This document shows, in pieces, positions 26,443-34,884 of a stretch of 64,000 bases of DNA. The notes beneath the pieces are model-generated. The model was not told where the DNA came from. It ran no database searches and saw only the letters and a program-made list of their open reading frames with translations. The translations under genes were made by a program, and so were the position numbers. The DNA lies in assembly GCF_013285385.1 (NCBI RefSeq), contig NZ_CP054212.1, forward strand, positions 1,736,001 through 1,800,000, in the 5' to 3' direction. Numbering within the stretch: position 1 is the stretch's first letter; each line of letters opens with the position of its first letter. This stretch comes from Paramixta manurensis (GTDB lineage: Bacteria > Pseudomonadota > Gammaproteobacteria > Enterobacterales > Enterobacteriaceae).

Positions 26443-27453
26443 ATGTACTATCCCTTCGTTCGTAAGGCGCTATTTCAGCTCGATGCAGAGCGGGCGCATG
26501 AACTGACTTTGCAGCAGTTACGTCGGATTACCGGCACCCCGCTAGAAGCGTTGATCCGCCAGCGTCTCCCTTCACGGCCCGTCAAATGTATGGGGTTAAC
26601 CTTTAAAAACGGCCTTGGCCTGGCTGCCGGGTTGGATAAAAATGGTGAGTGTATTAATGCCTTTGGCGCAATGGGCTTTGGGTCTATTGAAGTTGGCACC
26701 GTTACGCCGCGCCCACAGCCAGGCAACGATAAGCCGCGGATGTTTCGTCTTGTTGAAGCCGAGGGCGTTATAAACCGTATGGGTTTCAATAACCTGGGCG
26801 TTGATCATTTGGTCGAGAACATTAAAAAAGCCCGTTATGACGGTATTCTCGGCGTCAATATTGGTAAAAATAAAGACACGCCGGTTGAAAATGGCAAGGA
26901 TGATTATTTAATCTGCATGGAGAAGGTTTACGCCCACGCCGGTTATATCGCCATCAATATTTCTTCGCCAAATACGCCAGGTTTACGTACGCTGCAATAT
27001 GGCGAAGCGCTGGATGATCTCCTTAGCGCGATAAAATTAAAGCAGAAAGATCTGGAAAAATCGCAGATGAAATATGTTCCGGTAGCGGTAAAGATCGCTC
27101 CGGATCTTTCTGAGGAAGAACTGATCCAAATAGCAGATAGCCTGGTTCGTCATAATATCGACGGAGTGATTGCGACAAATACCACTCTCGACCGCTCACT
27201 GGTTGCCGGATTAAAATATTGCGACGAAACGGGTGGGTTAAGCGGGCGGCCTGTTCAATCTCGCAGTACTGAAGTTATACGCCGTCTGGCGCAGGAGCTT
27301 CAGGGCCGTATGCCGATTATCGGCGTAGGGGGAATTGATTCACTGGTTTCCGCCCGTGAAAAAATAGCCGCCGGGGCTAGCCTGGTGCAAATATATTCTG
27401 GCTTTATCTATAAAGGGCCGCCATTGATCAAAGAAATTGTGACCCATCTCTAA
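26443..27453 (+). CDS. pyrD: Dihydroorotate dehydrogenase (quinone), class 2
   Basis: 336 residues from ATG 26443 (MYYPFVRKALFQLD), exactly the E. coli length; AGGAG lies 5 bases upstream, and an in-frame start at 26416 is inside the leader. It is the membrane-associated fourth step of pyrimidine synthesis, oxidising dihydroorotate with FMN and ubiquinone. The amphipathic N-terminal helix, GLAAGLDKNGE, the class-2 catalytic Ser in NISSPNTPGLR and the C-terminal GVGGIDS/QIYSGF FMN-phosphate site are all present. Confidence 0.97.
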   Translation: MYYPFVRKALFQLDAERAHELTLQQLRRITGTPLEALIRQRLPSRPVKCMGLTFKNGLGLAAGLDKNGECINAFGAMGFGSIEVGTVTPRPQPGNDKPRMFRLVEAEGVINRMGFNNLGVDHLVENIKKARYDGILGVNIGKNKDTPVENGKDDYLICMEKVYAHAGYIAINISSPNTPGLRTLQYGEALDDLLSAIKLKQKDLEKSQMKYVPVAVKIAPDLSEEELIQIADSLVRHNIDGVIATNTTLDRSLVAGLKYCDETGGLSGRPVQSRSTEVIRRLAQELQGRMPIIGVGGIDSLVSAREKIAAGASLVQIYSGFIYKGPPLIKEIVTHL

Positions 27454-27475
27454 GTCATTTTCGCCTGGAGCCTAA

Positions 27476-27593
27476 ATAATTCGAGTTGCAGGAAGGCAGC
27501 AAAAGAGTGAATCCCGATGAGCTTACTATGGTTAAGTGATTCGGGTGAGCGAATGAAGCTTACGCACATGTAACGTGAAGTATGACGGGTAAA
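27476..27593 (+). repeat. Dispersed enterobacterial palindromic repeat (YPAL/ERIC-like class)
   Basis: About 118 bp, beginning AATTCGAGTTGCAGGAAGGC and ending TAACGTGAAGTATGACGGGT. The ends are imperfect inverted repeats (TTCGAGTTGCA against TGTAACGTGAA), and the centre carries a second imperfect palindrome around ATCCCGATGAGC...GATTCGGGTGAGC. Sequences of this shape recur in intergenic regions of Yersinia, Serratia, Pectobacterium and Erwiniaceae (from memory). Only one copy is seen in this window; it lies just downstream of pyrD and would fold in its mRNA. Confidence 0.6.
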
Positions 27594-27598
27594 ATGAA

Positions 27599-27640
27599 CC
27601 GAGGGCTTTATTTATGCCTTCGGCTCGTTTATATTTTATC
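27599..27640 (+). terminator. Terminator-like hairpin downstream of pyrD
   Basis: CCGAGGGC (about 27600-27607) pairs with GCCTTCGG (about 27618-27625) with one G-T wobble; it is followed by a T-rich CTCGTTTATATTTTAT. Confidence 0.5.
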
Positions 27641-27768
27641 CCAATTAGATATTATTTAGCCTGTTTGCTTTTTTCCCGTTTGGTTTAATAACGCGATGGC
27701 GGTGAAAATAGTTAGCCTAAATAGTTTTCTTATGTGCAGTTAAGTAACAAAATATTATAGGGCGGGCC

Positions 27769-28314
27769 ATGAGAATCAAACCTGACGATAACTGGCGCTG
27801 GTTTTTTGATGCGGAACATGATCGCATGATGCTTGATTTGGCTGATGGCATGCTGTTTCGTTCACGTTTTCCACGTAAGATGCTGACGCCAGATGCCTTT
27901 GATGAATCGGGTTTTTGTGTTGATGATGCGGCGCTTTTCTTTACTTTCGATGAAAAATGTCGCCAGCATCTCTTGTCCAACGATCAACGTGCTGAACTGG
28001 TGCTAAATGCGCTGGTGGCAACCCGTTTTCTGAAGCCGTTGATGCCGAAAAGCTGGCATTTTGAGAGCACGCATCCGCAGAACTGGCATCCGGCGGAAGG
28101 GGATATTGTGACGGTGAAGCTGTGCGAGAATGGTGAGCGGGCACACTTGCTGGTGGTAGAAAATGGCGAGAGCGCGGCACTTTGTCTGTTGGCACAGCCG
28201 CAGCTAACGTTAGCCGGCAAAAATATGGTGCTGGGCGATGCGATTAAAGTCATGCACGATCGCTTACAACCGCAGGCCGGTGAGCACGCGTTGCCGCTGG
28301 ATCAGGCTGTATAA
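27769..28314 (+). CDS. zapC: Cell division protein ZapC
   Basis: 181 residues (E. coli 180), starting MRIKPDDNWRWFFDAEHDRMMLD. ZapC is a cytoplasmic FtsZ-ring-associated protein that promotes protofilament bundling. The N-terminal half is strongly conserved; the middle (about residues 95-125) diverges. Its stop lies only 3 bases from the end of the convergent ycbX, with no room for a separate terminator. Confidence 0.93.
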   Translation: MRIKPDDNWRWFFDAEHDRMMLDLADGMLFRSRFPRKMLTPDAFDESGFCVDDAALFFTFDEKCRQHLLSNDQRAELVLNALVATRFLKPLMPKSWHFESTHPQNWHPAEGDIVTVKLCENGERAHLLVVENGESAALCLLAQPQLTLAGKNMVLGDAIKVMHDRLQPQAGEHALPLDQAV

Positions 28315-28317
28315 GCC

Positions 28318-29427
28318 TCAGGCCAGTTCAATATCATTCGCGGGGATGCAACTGCACGATAAGATGGTACCGTCTTCGCGTAACGCACTTTGCTTTAAGG
28401 GCTGCACCTCGCCTGAAACCAGTTTCATTTTGCAACTGCCGCAAATACCTGCGCGGCATGAGTAGGGGATGCGGAAACCCTGCATCTCTAATTGTTCCAG
28501 TAAAATCTGCTGATTATTCCCGCTAAACGACCTTCCCTGATAACGAATGGTCACCTTGCCCTGCGCAATCGGCTCAACCGCCAGGCTCTGTACGACTTCC
28601 CCGGCGCCATAAGGACGCGCGGGTTTAGTTTCCAAAACACACAGTTCGTCGCCAATGCGCACAATGCCGCTGTTGCGTGCGATCAGGTTCAATCCAAAAT
28701 CAATATCATCACTGTCATCCTGCGCGCTACGAAATTTTTGCAGCGTGCTCAAGGGTTCGCCAGACGGATGGCGTCGGCCTCGTTCCGGGCTAATCGTCGT
28801 GAAGACGCAACGGCTGCAGGGCTTGGTGACCTCAAACGTAATGTCGCCAATTCGTACGACTGACCAACTATCTTCGGCCCAGGCGCTGGCGCCGGTCACC
28901 ACCAAATTAGGACGAAACTGCTCCAGCCGTATGCTTGCCGGGCAACGTTGCTGTAGATCAACCAGTGAGGCGTGATTGACTAGCAGAAAAGGATAACCGT
29001 CGGCAAAACCAAGCGGCACATCCGGACGCTGTTTAACCCGGCGTGTCATCGTCTGACCGGTCCAGCGTAATTGCACCGGGCGCGGGAAAAAACCGCTTAG
29101 CCACTGATTAATATTATCGGGTGCTACCCGCGCGGTGAAGTGATTCCCCCACACCTCGGTGGGTGACGGCGTAAGATTAAAATCGTCATACCGCAAAGTG
29201 GCATGGCTTCCATCGGGCGCTTGTAGCCACAGGCCATCTTGCACCAGCGAAGGCGTAAACAGCACGATTTCAGGAAACTGGCGTGCGGTGATAAAGGTGC
29301 CATCCGGCTCGGTCAACATAAACAAACGGTCAAACGCCAGCCCGCTTTCCAGCACCTGTGCGTGCGACAGTTGCAAACCGCGCATCGATTTTACCGGGTG
29401 AATAAACAGGCGTGACAACGTAATCAT
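28318..29427 (-). CDS. ycbX: MOSC/2Fe-2S protein YcbX (N-hydroxylated base analogue detoxification)
   Basis: 369 residues from the ATG at 29427, which has GGAG 7 bases upstream and gives the E. coli length; another ATG lies at 29439. Order: an N-terminal MOSC beta-barrel region (LFIHPVKSMRG), the MOSC domain with CSRC as molybdenum-cofactor-linked cysteine motif, and a C-terminal plant-type ferredoxin domain with CRAGICGSC plus a later Cys. YcbX reduces 6-N-hydroxylaminopurine and similar compounds with the molybdenum cofactor. It is divergent from rlmKL. Confidence 0.93.
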   Translation of the reverse strand: MITLSRLFIHPVKSMRGLQLSHAQVLESGLAFDRLFMLTEPDGTFITARQFPEIVLFTPSLVQDGLWLQAPDGSHATLRYDDFNLTPSPTEVWGNHFTARVAPDNINQWLSGFFPRPVQLRWTGQTMTRRVKQRPDVPLGFADGYPFLLVNHASLVDLQQRCPASIRLEQFRPNLVVTGASAWAEDSWSVVRIGDITFEVTKPCSRCVFTTISPERGRRHPSGEPLSTLQKFRSAQDDSDDIDFGLNLIARNSGIVRIGDELCVLETKPARPYGAGEVVQSLAVEPIAQGKVTIRYQGRSFSGNNQQILLEQLEMQGFRIPYSCRAGICGSCKMKLVSGEVQPLKQSALREDGTILSCSCIPANDIELA

Positions 29428-29521
29428 GGCGTTCTCCATGTGACCAAGGCAAAAGCGGACAAACCGGGCGAAATCGTAGCCGAAAAAGAAGCTAACTTTA
29501 GGACATGTGCCGGTGATTAGC

Positions 29522-29527
29522 TATAAT
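29522..29527 (+). promoter_or_regulatory. -10 element of the rlmKL-uup-pqi unit
   Basis: A perfect TATAAT 35 bp upstream of the rlmKL start. No good -35 is visible at the right distance. Confidence 0.55.
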
Positions 29528-29561
29528 GCGCAACAATTTTCTCAAGACTGTAAGTGACGAT

Positions 29562-31673
29562 ATGAATTCTCTGTTTGCCAGTACGGCGCGTGGGCTCGAA
29601 GAGCTGTTAAAAAGTGAACTGGAAGCGTTAGGCGCAAGCGATCTTCAAGTCGTTCAGGGCGGCGTACATTTTCAGGGAGACGATCGTCTGCTGTATCAAA
29701 GTCTGATGTGGAGCCGCCTGGCGTCGCGCATTTTGCTGCCGCTCGGCGAATGTGACGTGTATAGCGATTTGGATCTTTATCTTGGCACGCAGGCCATCGA
29801 CTGGAGCGAGCTATTTGATAGCGATAAAACCTTTGCCGTACATTTTAGCGGCCTCAATGAGGCGATCCGTAACAGCCAGTTTGGCGCGCTAAAAGTTAAA
29901 GACGCCATTGTTGATAGCTTTACGCGCAAAAATTTGGCACGCCCGAATGTTGACCGTGAGCAACCGGATATTCGCATCAATGTTTGGTTAAATAAGGATA
30001 CGGCCAGTATTGCGCTCGATCTGAGCGGTGAAGGTTTGCATCAGCGCGGTTATCGTCAGCAAACCGGGCAGGCGCCATTGAAAGAAAACCTGGCGGCGGC
30101 CATCGTGTTGCGTTCTGGCTGGCAACCGGGTACGCCACTGATCGATCCGATGTGCGGTTCCGGTACCTTACTGATAGAAGCCGCGATGATTGCCGGCGAT
30201 CGCGCGCCGGGATTGCATCGCACCCATTGGGGCTTCACCGGTTGGAAAAAACACGATGAGGCGTTATGGCGCACCGTTACCAGCGAAGCGCAGGTACGCG
30301 CTAAACGCGGAATCAGTGAAACCACCTCACGCTTCTACGGGTATGATAATGATTCGCGGGTTTTGGAGCGCGCGCGCGTCAATGCCCGTCGCGCTGGTTT
30401 GGCGAGTTTGATCACCTTCAACGGGCAGGATGTGATTAAGTTAACCAATCCCCTCCCGGAGGGGCCGACCGGCACGCTGATTAGCAACCCTCCCTACGGC
30501 GAGCGCCTGGAGAGTGAACCGGCGCTAATCGCGCTGCACAGCCAGTTAGGGCGTATTGTGAAAAGCCAATTTGGCGGCTGGAACTTGTCGTTGTTCAGCG
30601 CCTCTCCTGAGTTATTGAGTTGCTTACAATTACGTGCCGATCGGCAGTTTAAAGCGAAAAATGGCCCGCTGGATTGCGTACAGAAAAACTATCTATTGGC
30701 GGCAAACAGTGCCGGTCATACCAGTGGACAGATTGCGGAAGATTACGCTAACCGCCTGAGAAAGAACCTGAAAAAGCTGGATAAATGGGCGCATCAAGAG
30801 GGCATTGAGTGTTACCGTCTGTATGACGCCGATTTGCCGGATTACAATGTGGCGGTTGATCGCTATGGTGAATGGGTCGTGGTGCAGGAATATGCGCCGC
30901 CAAAAACTATCGATCCGACCAAAGCACGCCAGCGTTTATTTGACGTTATTTCCGCTACCTTGAGCGTGTTAGACGTGCCAACCAATCGGTTGGTGCTGAA
31001 AACGCGTGAAAAGCAAAAGGGTAAAAACCAGTATCAAAAACTGAGTGAAAAGGGCGAATTTTTTGAGGTCTCGGAATATAACGCGCGGCTATGGGTCAAT
31101 TTGACCGACTATCTTGATACTGGTCTGTTTCTTGACCACCGTATCGCACGTCGTATGCTGGGCGAAATGAGCCGAGGTAAAGATTTCCTTAATCTCTTTG
31201 CCTATACCGGTAGCGCCAGCGTACACGCCGGTCTGGGCGGCGCACGTAGCACTACCACGGTGGATATGTCGCGTACCTACCTTGAATGGGCTGAGCGTAA
31301 CATGCGTTTAAACGGCCTGACAGGCCGTCAACATCGTTTGTTACAGGCGGACTGCCTGAGCTGGCTGCATGACTGTGATGAACAGTTCGACCTGATCTTT
31401 ATCGATCCGCCAACCTTCTCTAACTCAAAGCGAATGGAAGCGAGTTTTGATGTGCAGCGCGATCATTTGGCGCTGATGAAAGATCTCAAGCGTCTGCTGC
31501 GTAAAGGCGGCACGCTGATGTTCTCCAACAATAAGCGCGGTTTTAAAATCGACCAGGAAGGCTTGCAGGCGTTGGGCTTAACCGCACAAGAGATCACCAG
31601 CAAAACCGTGTCGCAGGATTTCGCCCGTAATCGCCAAATTCATAACTGCTGGCTCATCACTCACGCAGGCTAA
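29562..31673 (+). CDS. rlmL: Bifunctional 23S rRNA methyltransferase RlmKL (m2G2445 and m7G2069)
   Basis: 703 residues from ATG 29562 (MNSLFASTARGLEELLK); an upstream ATG at 29526 overlaps the -10 box. Order: ferredoxin-like/THUMP (about 1-155), RlmL methyltransferase with DPMCGSGTLLIEAA and NPPYGERL, then the RlmK methyltransferase with NLFAYTGSASV and DPPTFSNSKRM. It modifies helices 74 and 35a region of 23S rRNA during ribosome assembly. uup follows after 12 bp. Confidence 0.97.
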   Translation: MNSLFASTARGLEELLKSELEALGASDLQVVQGGVHFQGDDRLLYQSLMWSRLASRILLPLGECDVYSDLDLYLGTQAIDWSELFDSDKTFAVHFSGLNEAIRNSQFGALKVKDAIVDSFTRKNLARPNVDREQPDIRINVWLNKDTASIALDLSGEGLHQRGYRQQTGQAPLKENLAAAIVLRSGWQPGTPLIDPMCGSGTLLIEAAMIAGDRAPGLHRTHWGFTGWKKHDEALWRTVTSEAQVRAKRGISETTSRFYGYDNDSRVLERARVNARRAGLASLITFNGQDVIKLTNPLPEGPTGTLISNPPYGERLESEPALIALHSQLGRIVKSQFGGWNLSLFSASPELLSCLQLRADRQFKAKNGPLDCVQKNYLLAANSAGHTSGQIAEDYANRLRKNLKKLDKWAHQEGIECYRLYDADLPDYNVAVDRYGEWVVVQEYAPPKTIDPTKARQRLFDVISATLSVLDVPTNRLVLKTREKQKGKNQYQKLSEKGEFFEVSEYNARLWVNLTDYLDTGLFLDHRIARRMLGEMSRGKDFLNLFAYTGSASVHAGLGGARSTTTVDMSRTYLEWAERNMRLNGLTGRQHRLLQADCLSWLHDCDEQFDLIFIDPPTFSNSKRMEASFDVQRDHLALMKDLKRLLRKGGTLMFSNNKRGFKIDQEGLQALGLTAQEITSKTVSQDFARNRQIHNCWLITHAG

Positions 31674-31685
31674 GGAATTATTTTT

Positions 31686-33596
31686 ATGTCACTGATCAGT
31701 ATTCATGGCGCTTACCTGTCATTTAGCGATGCGCCGCTGTTGGATAACACCGAACTGCATATTGAAGAGAATGAGCGGGTCTGTCTGGTGGGGCGTAATG
31801 GCGCCGGTAAATCGACGCTGATGAAAATCATCAACGGCGAGGTGCCGCTTGATGATGGACGCATTATTTTTGAACAAGATTTGGTGGTTGCGCGCCTGCA
31901 ACAAGACCCGCCGCGTAATATTGCCGGGTCGGTGTATGACTTTGTCGCGGAAGGCGTTGAAGAGCAAGCGGTACATTTGAAAGCGTATCACGCGATCTCA
32001 CATCAGGTGATGCTTGACCCGAGCGAAAAAAATCTCAATGAGATGGCGCGGTTGCAAGCGATTCTTGATCACCAGAATTTGTGGCAACTGGAAAGCCGTA
32101 TTAACGATGTGCTGCAAAAAATCGGCCTTGAAGCCGATGCGTCACTGTCTTCGCTTTCCGGCGGCTGGTTACGTAAGGCGGCGCTTGGCCGCGCATTGGT
32201 AAGCAATCCGCGGGTTCTGCTGCTGGATGAGCCAACCAACCATCTGGATATTGAAACTATCGATTGGCTGGAAGGTTTCCTGAAAACATTCCAGGGCAGC
32301 ATCGTGTTTATTTCCCATGACCGTTCGTTTATTCGCAATATGGCAACACGCATTGTCGATCTTGACCGCGGCAAATTAGTCTCCTGGCCTGGGAATTACG
32401 ATCAATATCTGCTGGATAAAGAAGAAGCGCTGCGTGTGGAAGAAATGCAGAACGCTGAGTTTGACCGTAAGCTGGCTCAGGAAGAGGTTTGGATCCGCCA
32501 AGGGATCAAAGCGCGGCGGACACGTAATGAAGGCCGGGTACGCGCGCTAAAAGCACTGCGTCGCGAACGTTCCGAGCGCCGTGAGGTGATGGGAAAAGCG
32601 AAGATGCAGGTGGAGGAAGCCACTAAATCCGGCAAAATTGTCTTTGAACTGGAGGCAGTTAACTACGCTATCGGCGCTAAGCAATTGGTGACAAACTTTT
32701 CCGCCCAAGTACAGCGCGGCGATAAAATTGCGCTGGTTGGGCCGAACGGCTGCGGTAAAACCACCTTGTTAAAACTGATGTTAGGGCAATTGAAAGCGGA
32801 TAGCGGGCGCGTCCATATCGGTACCAAACTGGAAGTCGCCTACTTTGATCAGCACCGCGCTGAACTCGATCCCGATCGCACGGTGATGGATAACCTTGCC
32901 GAAGGGAAGCAAGAGGTCATGGTTAACGGTAAACCGCGCCATGTGCTGGGATATTTACAGGACTTTCTGTTCCATCCCAAACGTGCGATGACGCCAGTAC
33001 GGGCATTATCCGGCGGTGAACGTAATCGCCTGTTATTGGCTCGTCTGTTCCTCAAACCAAGCAATTTGTTGATTCTCGATGAACCAACCAACGACTTGGA
33101 TGTGGAAACCCTGGAATTGCTGGAAGAGCTCATTGAGGATTATCAGGGAAGTGTGTTACTGGTTAGCCATGATCGTCAGTTTGTTGATAACACCGTGACC
33201 GAATGCTGGATCTTCGAAGGTAATGGCGAAATCGGCAGCTTTGTTGGCGGCTATCATGATGCGCAGCAACAGCGTGCGGCCTATAAGCAGACCCGCGCGG
33301 TGAGCGTAAAAGCGGCATCGGCGGTGGTGGATAGCCCGAAAAGTGAAACTATTAAACGTCCGACAAGCAAACTAAGCTATAAATTGCAGCGTGAGCTTGA
33401 ACTACTGCCTCAGCAGATGGAGCAGTTAGAAAATCGCGTAGAGGCGTTGCAGGCGCAGGTCGCGGATGCGAATTTCTTCAGCCAGCCGCATGATAAAACG
33501 CAACCGGTGTTAGATGCACTGCATGCAGCCGAGCAGGAGATGGAAAGCGCGTTTGAGCGCTGGGAATACCTGGAATCCCTGAAAAACGGCGACTGA
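31686..33596 (+). CDS. uup: ABC-F ATPase Uup
   Basis: 636 residues (E. coli 635). Two ABC domains: Walker A GRNGAGKST and GPNGCGKTT, signatures LSGGW and LSGGE, Walker B LLLDEPTNHLD and LILDEPTNDLD. There is no membrane domain. The linker between them and the C-terminal coiled coil (about 545-636) are typical. Uup is linked to ribosome function and limits precise transposon excision. It sits 19 bp upstream of pqiA. Confidence 0.96.
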   Translation: MSLISIHGAYLSFSDAPLLDNTELHIEENERVCLVGRNGAGKSTLMKIINGEVPLDDGRIIFEQDLVVARLQQDPPRNIAGSVYDFVAEGVEEQAVHLKAYHAISHQVMLDPSEKNLNEMARLQAILDHQNLWQLESRINDVLQKIGLEADASLSSLSGGWLRKAALGRALVSNPRVLLLDEPTNHLDIETIDWLEGFLKTFQGSIVFISHDRSFIRNMATRIVDLDRGKLVSWPGNYDQYLLDKEEALRVEEMQNAEFDRKLAQEEVWIRQGIKARRTRNEGRVRALKALRRERSERREVMGKAKMQVEEATKSGKIVFELEAVNYAIGAKQLVTNFSAQVQRGDKIALVGPNGCGKTTLLKLMLGQLKADSGRVHIGTKLEVAYFDQHRAELDPDRTVMDNLAEGKQEVMVNGKPRHVLGYLQDFLFHPKRAMTPVRALSGGERNRLLLARLFLKPSNLLILDEPTNDLDVETLELLEELIEDYQGSVLLVSHDRQFVDNTVTECWIFEGNGEIGSFVGGYHDAQQQRAAYKQTRAVSVKAASAVVDSPKSETIKRPTSKLSYKLQRELELLPQQMEQLENRVEALQAQVADANFFSQPHDKTQPVLDALHAAEQEMESAFERWEYLESLKNGD

Positions 33597-33615
33597 AATT
33601 ACGAGGGATAGAGGT

Positions 33616-34884
33616 ATGTGTTCGTCGGACCACGCGCATCATTGGATGCTTTGTCCACAATGTGATTTGATGACACAGTTACCGACGATTACGCCTGGCA
33701 GCAAAGCGAATTGTCCACGGTGTCATACCACATTAGTTGCAAACTGGGTTGAGCCGCGTAAGCGGCCAACCGGTTACGCATTGGCCGCACTTTTTATGCT
33801 GCTGCTGGCCAATTTATTTCCCTTCATCAATATGCATGTCTCCGGGCTAAGTAGCGAAATTACGCTAATGGCTATCCCGCAGGTCATGGTTTCTGAGGAT
33901 TACGCCAGCCTGGCCACCTTATTTTTGCTGTTTGTACAGGGTGTACCGGCATTTTGCATGGTGGCGATTTTATTGTTGGTTAATCAGGTTCGGTTACCCG
34001 ATCCACTACGTCGTGGTATCGCCCGTGTATTATTCCAACTCAAAAGTTGGGGCATGGCCGAAATTTTTATGGCCGGGGTGTTGGTGAGTTTCGTTAAGCT
34101 AATGGCTTATGGCGATATTGGCGTTGGCACCAGTTTTATTCCCTGGTGCCTGTTTTGCATCATGCAATTGCGCGCGTTCCAGTGCGTCGATCGCCGTTGG
34201 GTATGGAATACCGTCGCGCCTTTGCCAAACCTGCCAGCGAAGCCGATCGCCGGAATTAGCGGCCTGAAGCAGGAGATGCGCTCTTGTCGTTGCTGTACGG
34301 CGATTTTACCTGCCGGGCAATATTATTGTCCGCGCTGCGGCACCGGCGGTCACGCGCGCCGTAAGCATAGCCTGCAATGGACGTTGGCGTTGTTAATCAC
34401 TTCGCTGGTGCTGTATATCCCGGCCAACATCTTACCGATCATGATTACCGAGGCGCTCGGCACTAAGCTGAGCTCTAACATCATGGCGGGAGTGATTTTA
34501 CTCTGGAGCGATGGCTCATATCCTGTCGCATTGGTGATTTTTATCGCCAGTATTATGGTGCCATCGTTAAAGATGATCGCCATTGCCTGGCTGTGCTGGG
34601 ATGCGCGTGGATATGGGCGGCGCGACAGTGAAAAAATGCACGTCATTTATGAAGTGGTCGAATTTGTCGGACGCTGGTCAATGATTGATGTGTTTGTTAT
34701 TGCTGTCCTCTCCGCGCTAGTACGGATGGGGCAATTAATGAATATTTATCCTGCTATCGGCGCATTGTTATTTGCGGTGGTAGTCATTCTTACGATGTTT
34801 GCCGCGATGACCTTTGATCCGCGGTTGACCTGGGATCGTGTACGAGAAAATAGCCTGAAGGAGCCGAGCGTTGACGGAAAATAA
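33616..34884 (+). CDS. pqiA: Intermembrane transport protein PqiA
   Basis: 422 residues (E. coli 417). Two repeats each pair a cytoplasmic zinc-ribbon-like Cys cluster (CPQCDLM...CPRCHTT and CRCC...CPRCG) with about four membrane spans. PqiA is the inner-membrane partner of the PqiB/PqiC lipid-trafficking needle and is paraquat/SoxRS-inducible in E. coli. It overlaps pqiB by 14 bases. Confidence 0.95.
   Translation: MCSSDHAHHWMLCPQCDLMTQLPTITPGSKANCPRCHTTLVANWVEPRKRPTGYALAALFMLLLANLFPFINMHVSGLSSEITLMAIPQVMVSEDYASLATLFLLFVQGVPAFCMVAILLLVNQVRLPDPLRRGIARVLFQLKSWGMAEIFMAGVLVSFVKLMAYGDIGVGTSFIPWCLFCIMQLRAFQCVDRRWVWNTVAPLPNLPAKPIAGISGLKQEMRSCRCCTAILPAGQYYCPRCGTGGHARRKHSLQWTLALLITSLVLYIPANILPIMITEALGTKLSSNIMAGVILLWSDGSYPVALVIFIASIMVPSLKMIAIAWLCWDARGYGRRDSEKMHVIYEVVEFVGRWSMIDVFVIAVLSALVRMGQLMNIYPAIGALLFAVVVILTMFAAMTFDPRLTWDRVRENSLKEPSVDGK

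Larger units (their letters stand above)
27454..27768. other. Intergenic region between pyrD and zapC
   Basis: 315 bp with no credible ORF. It holds a 118-bp palindromic repeat (27476-27593) followed by a terminator-like hairpin (27599-27628). The remaining AT-rich part presumably holds the zapC promoter, which could not be pinned down. Confidence 0.6.
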
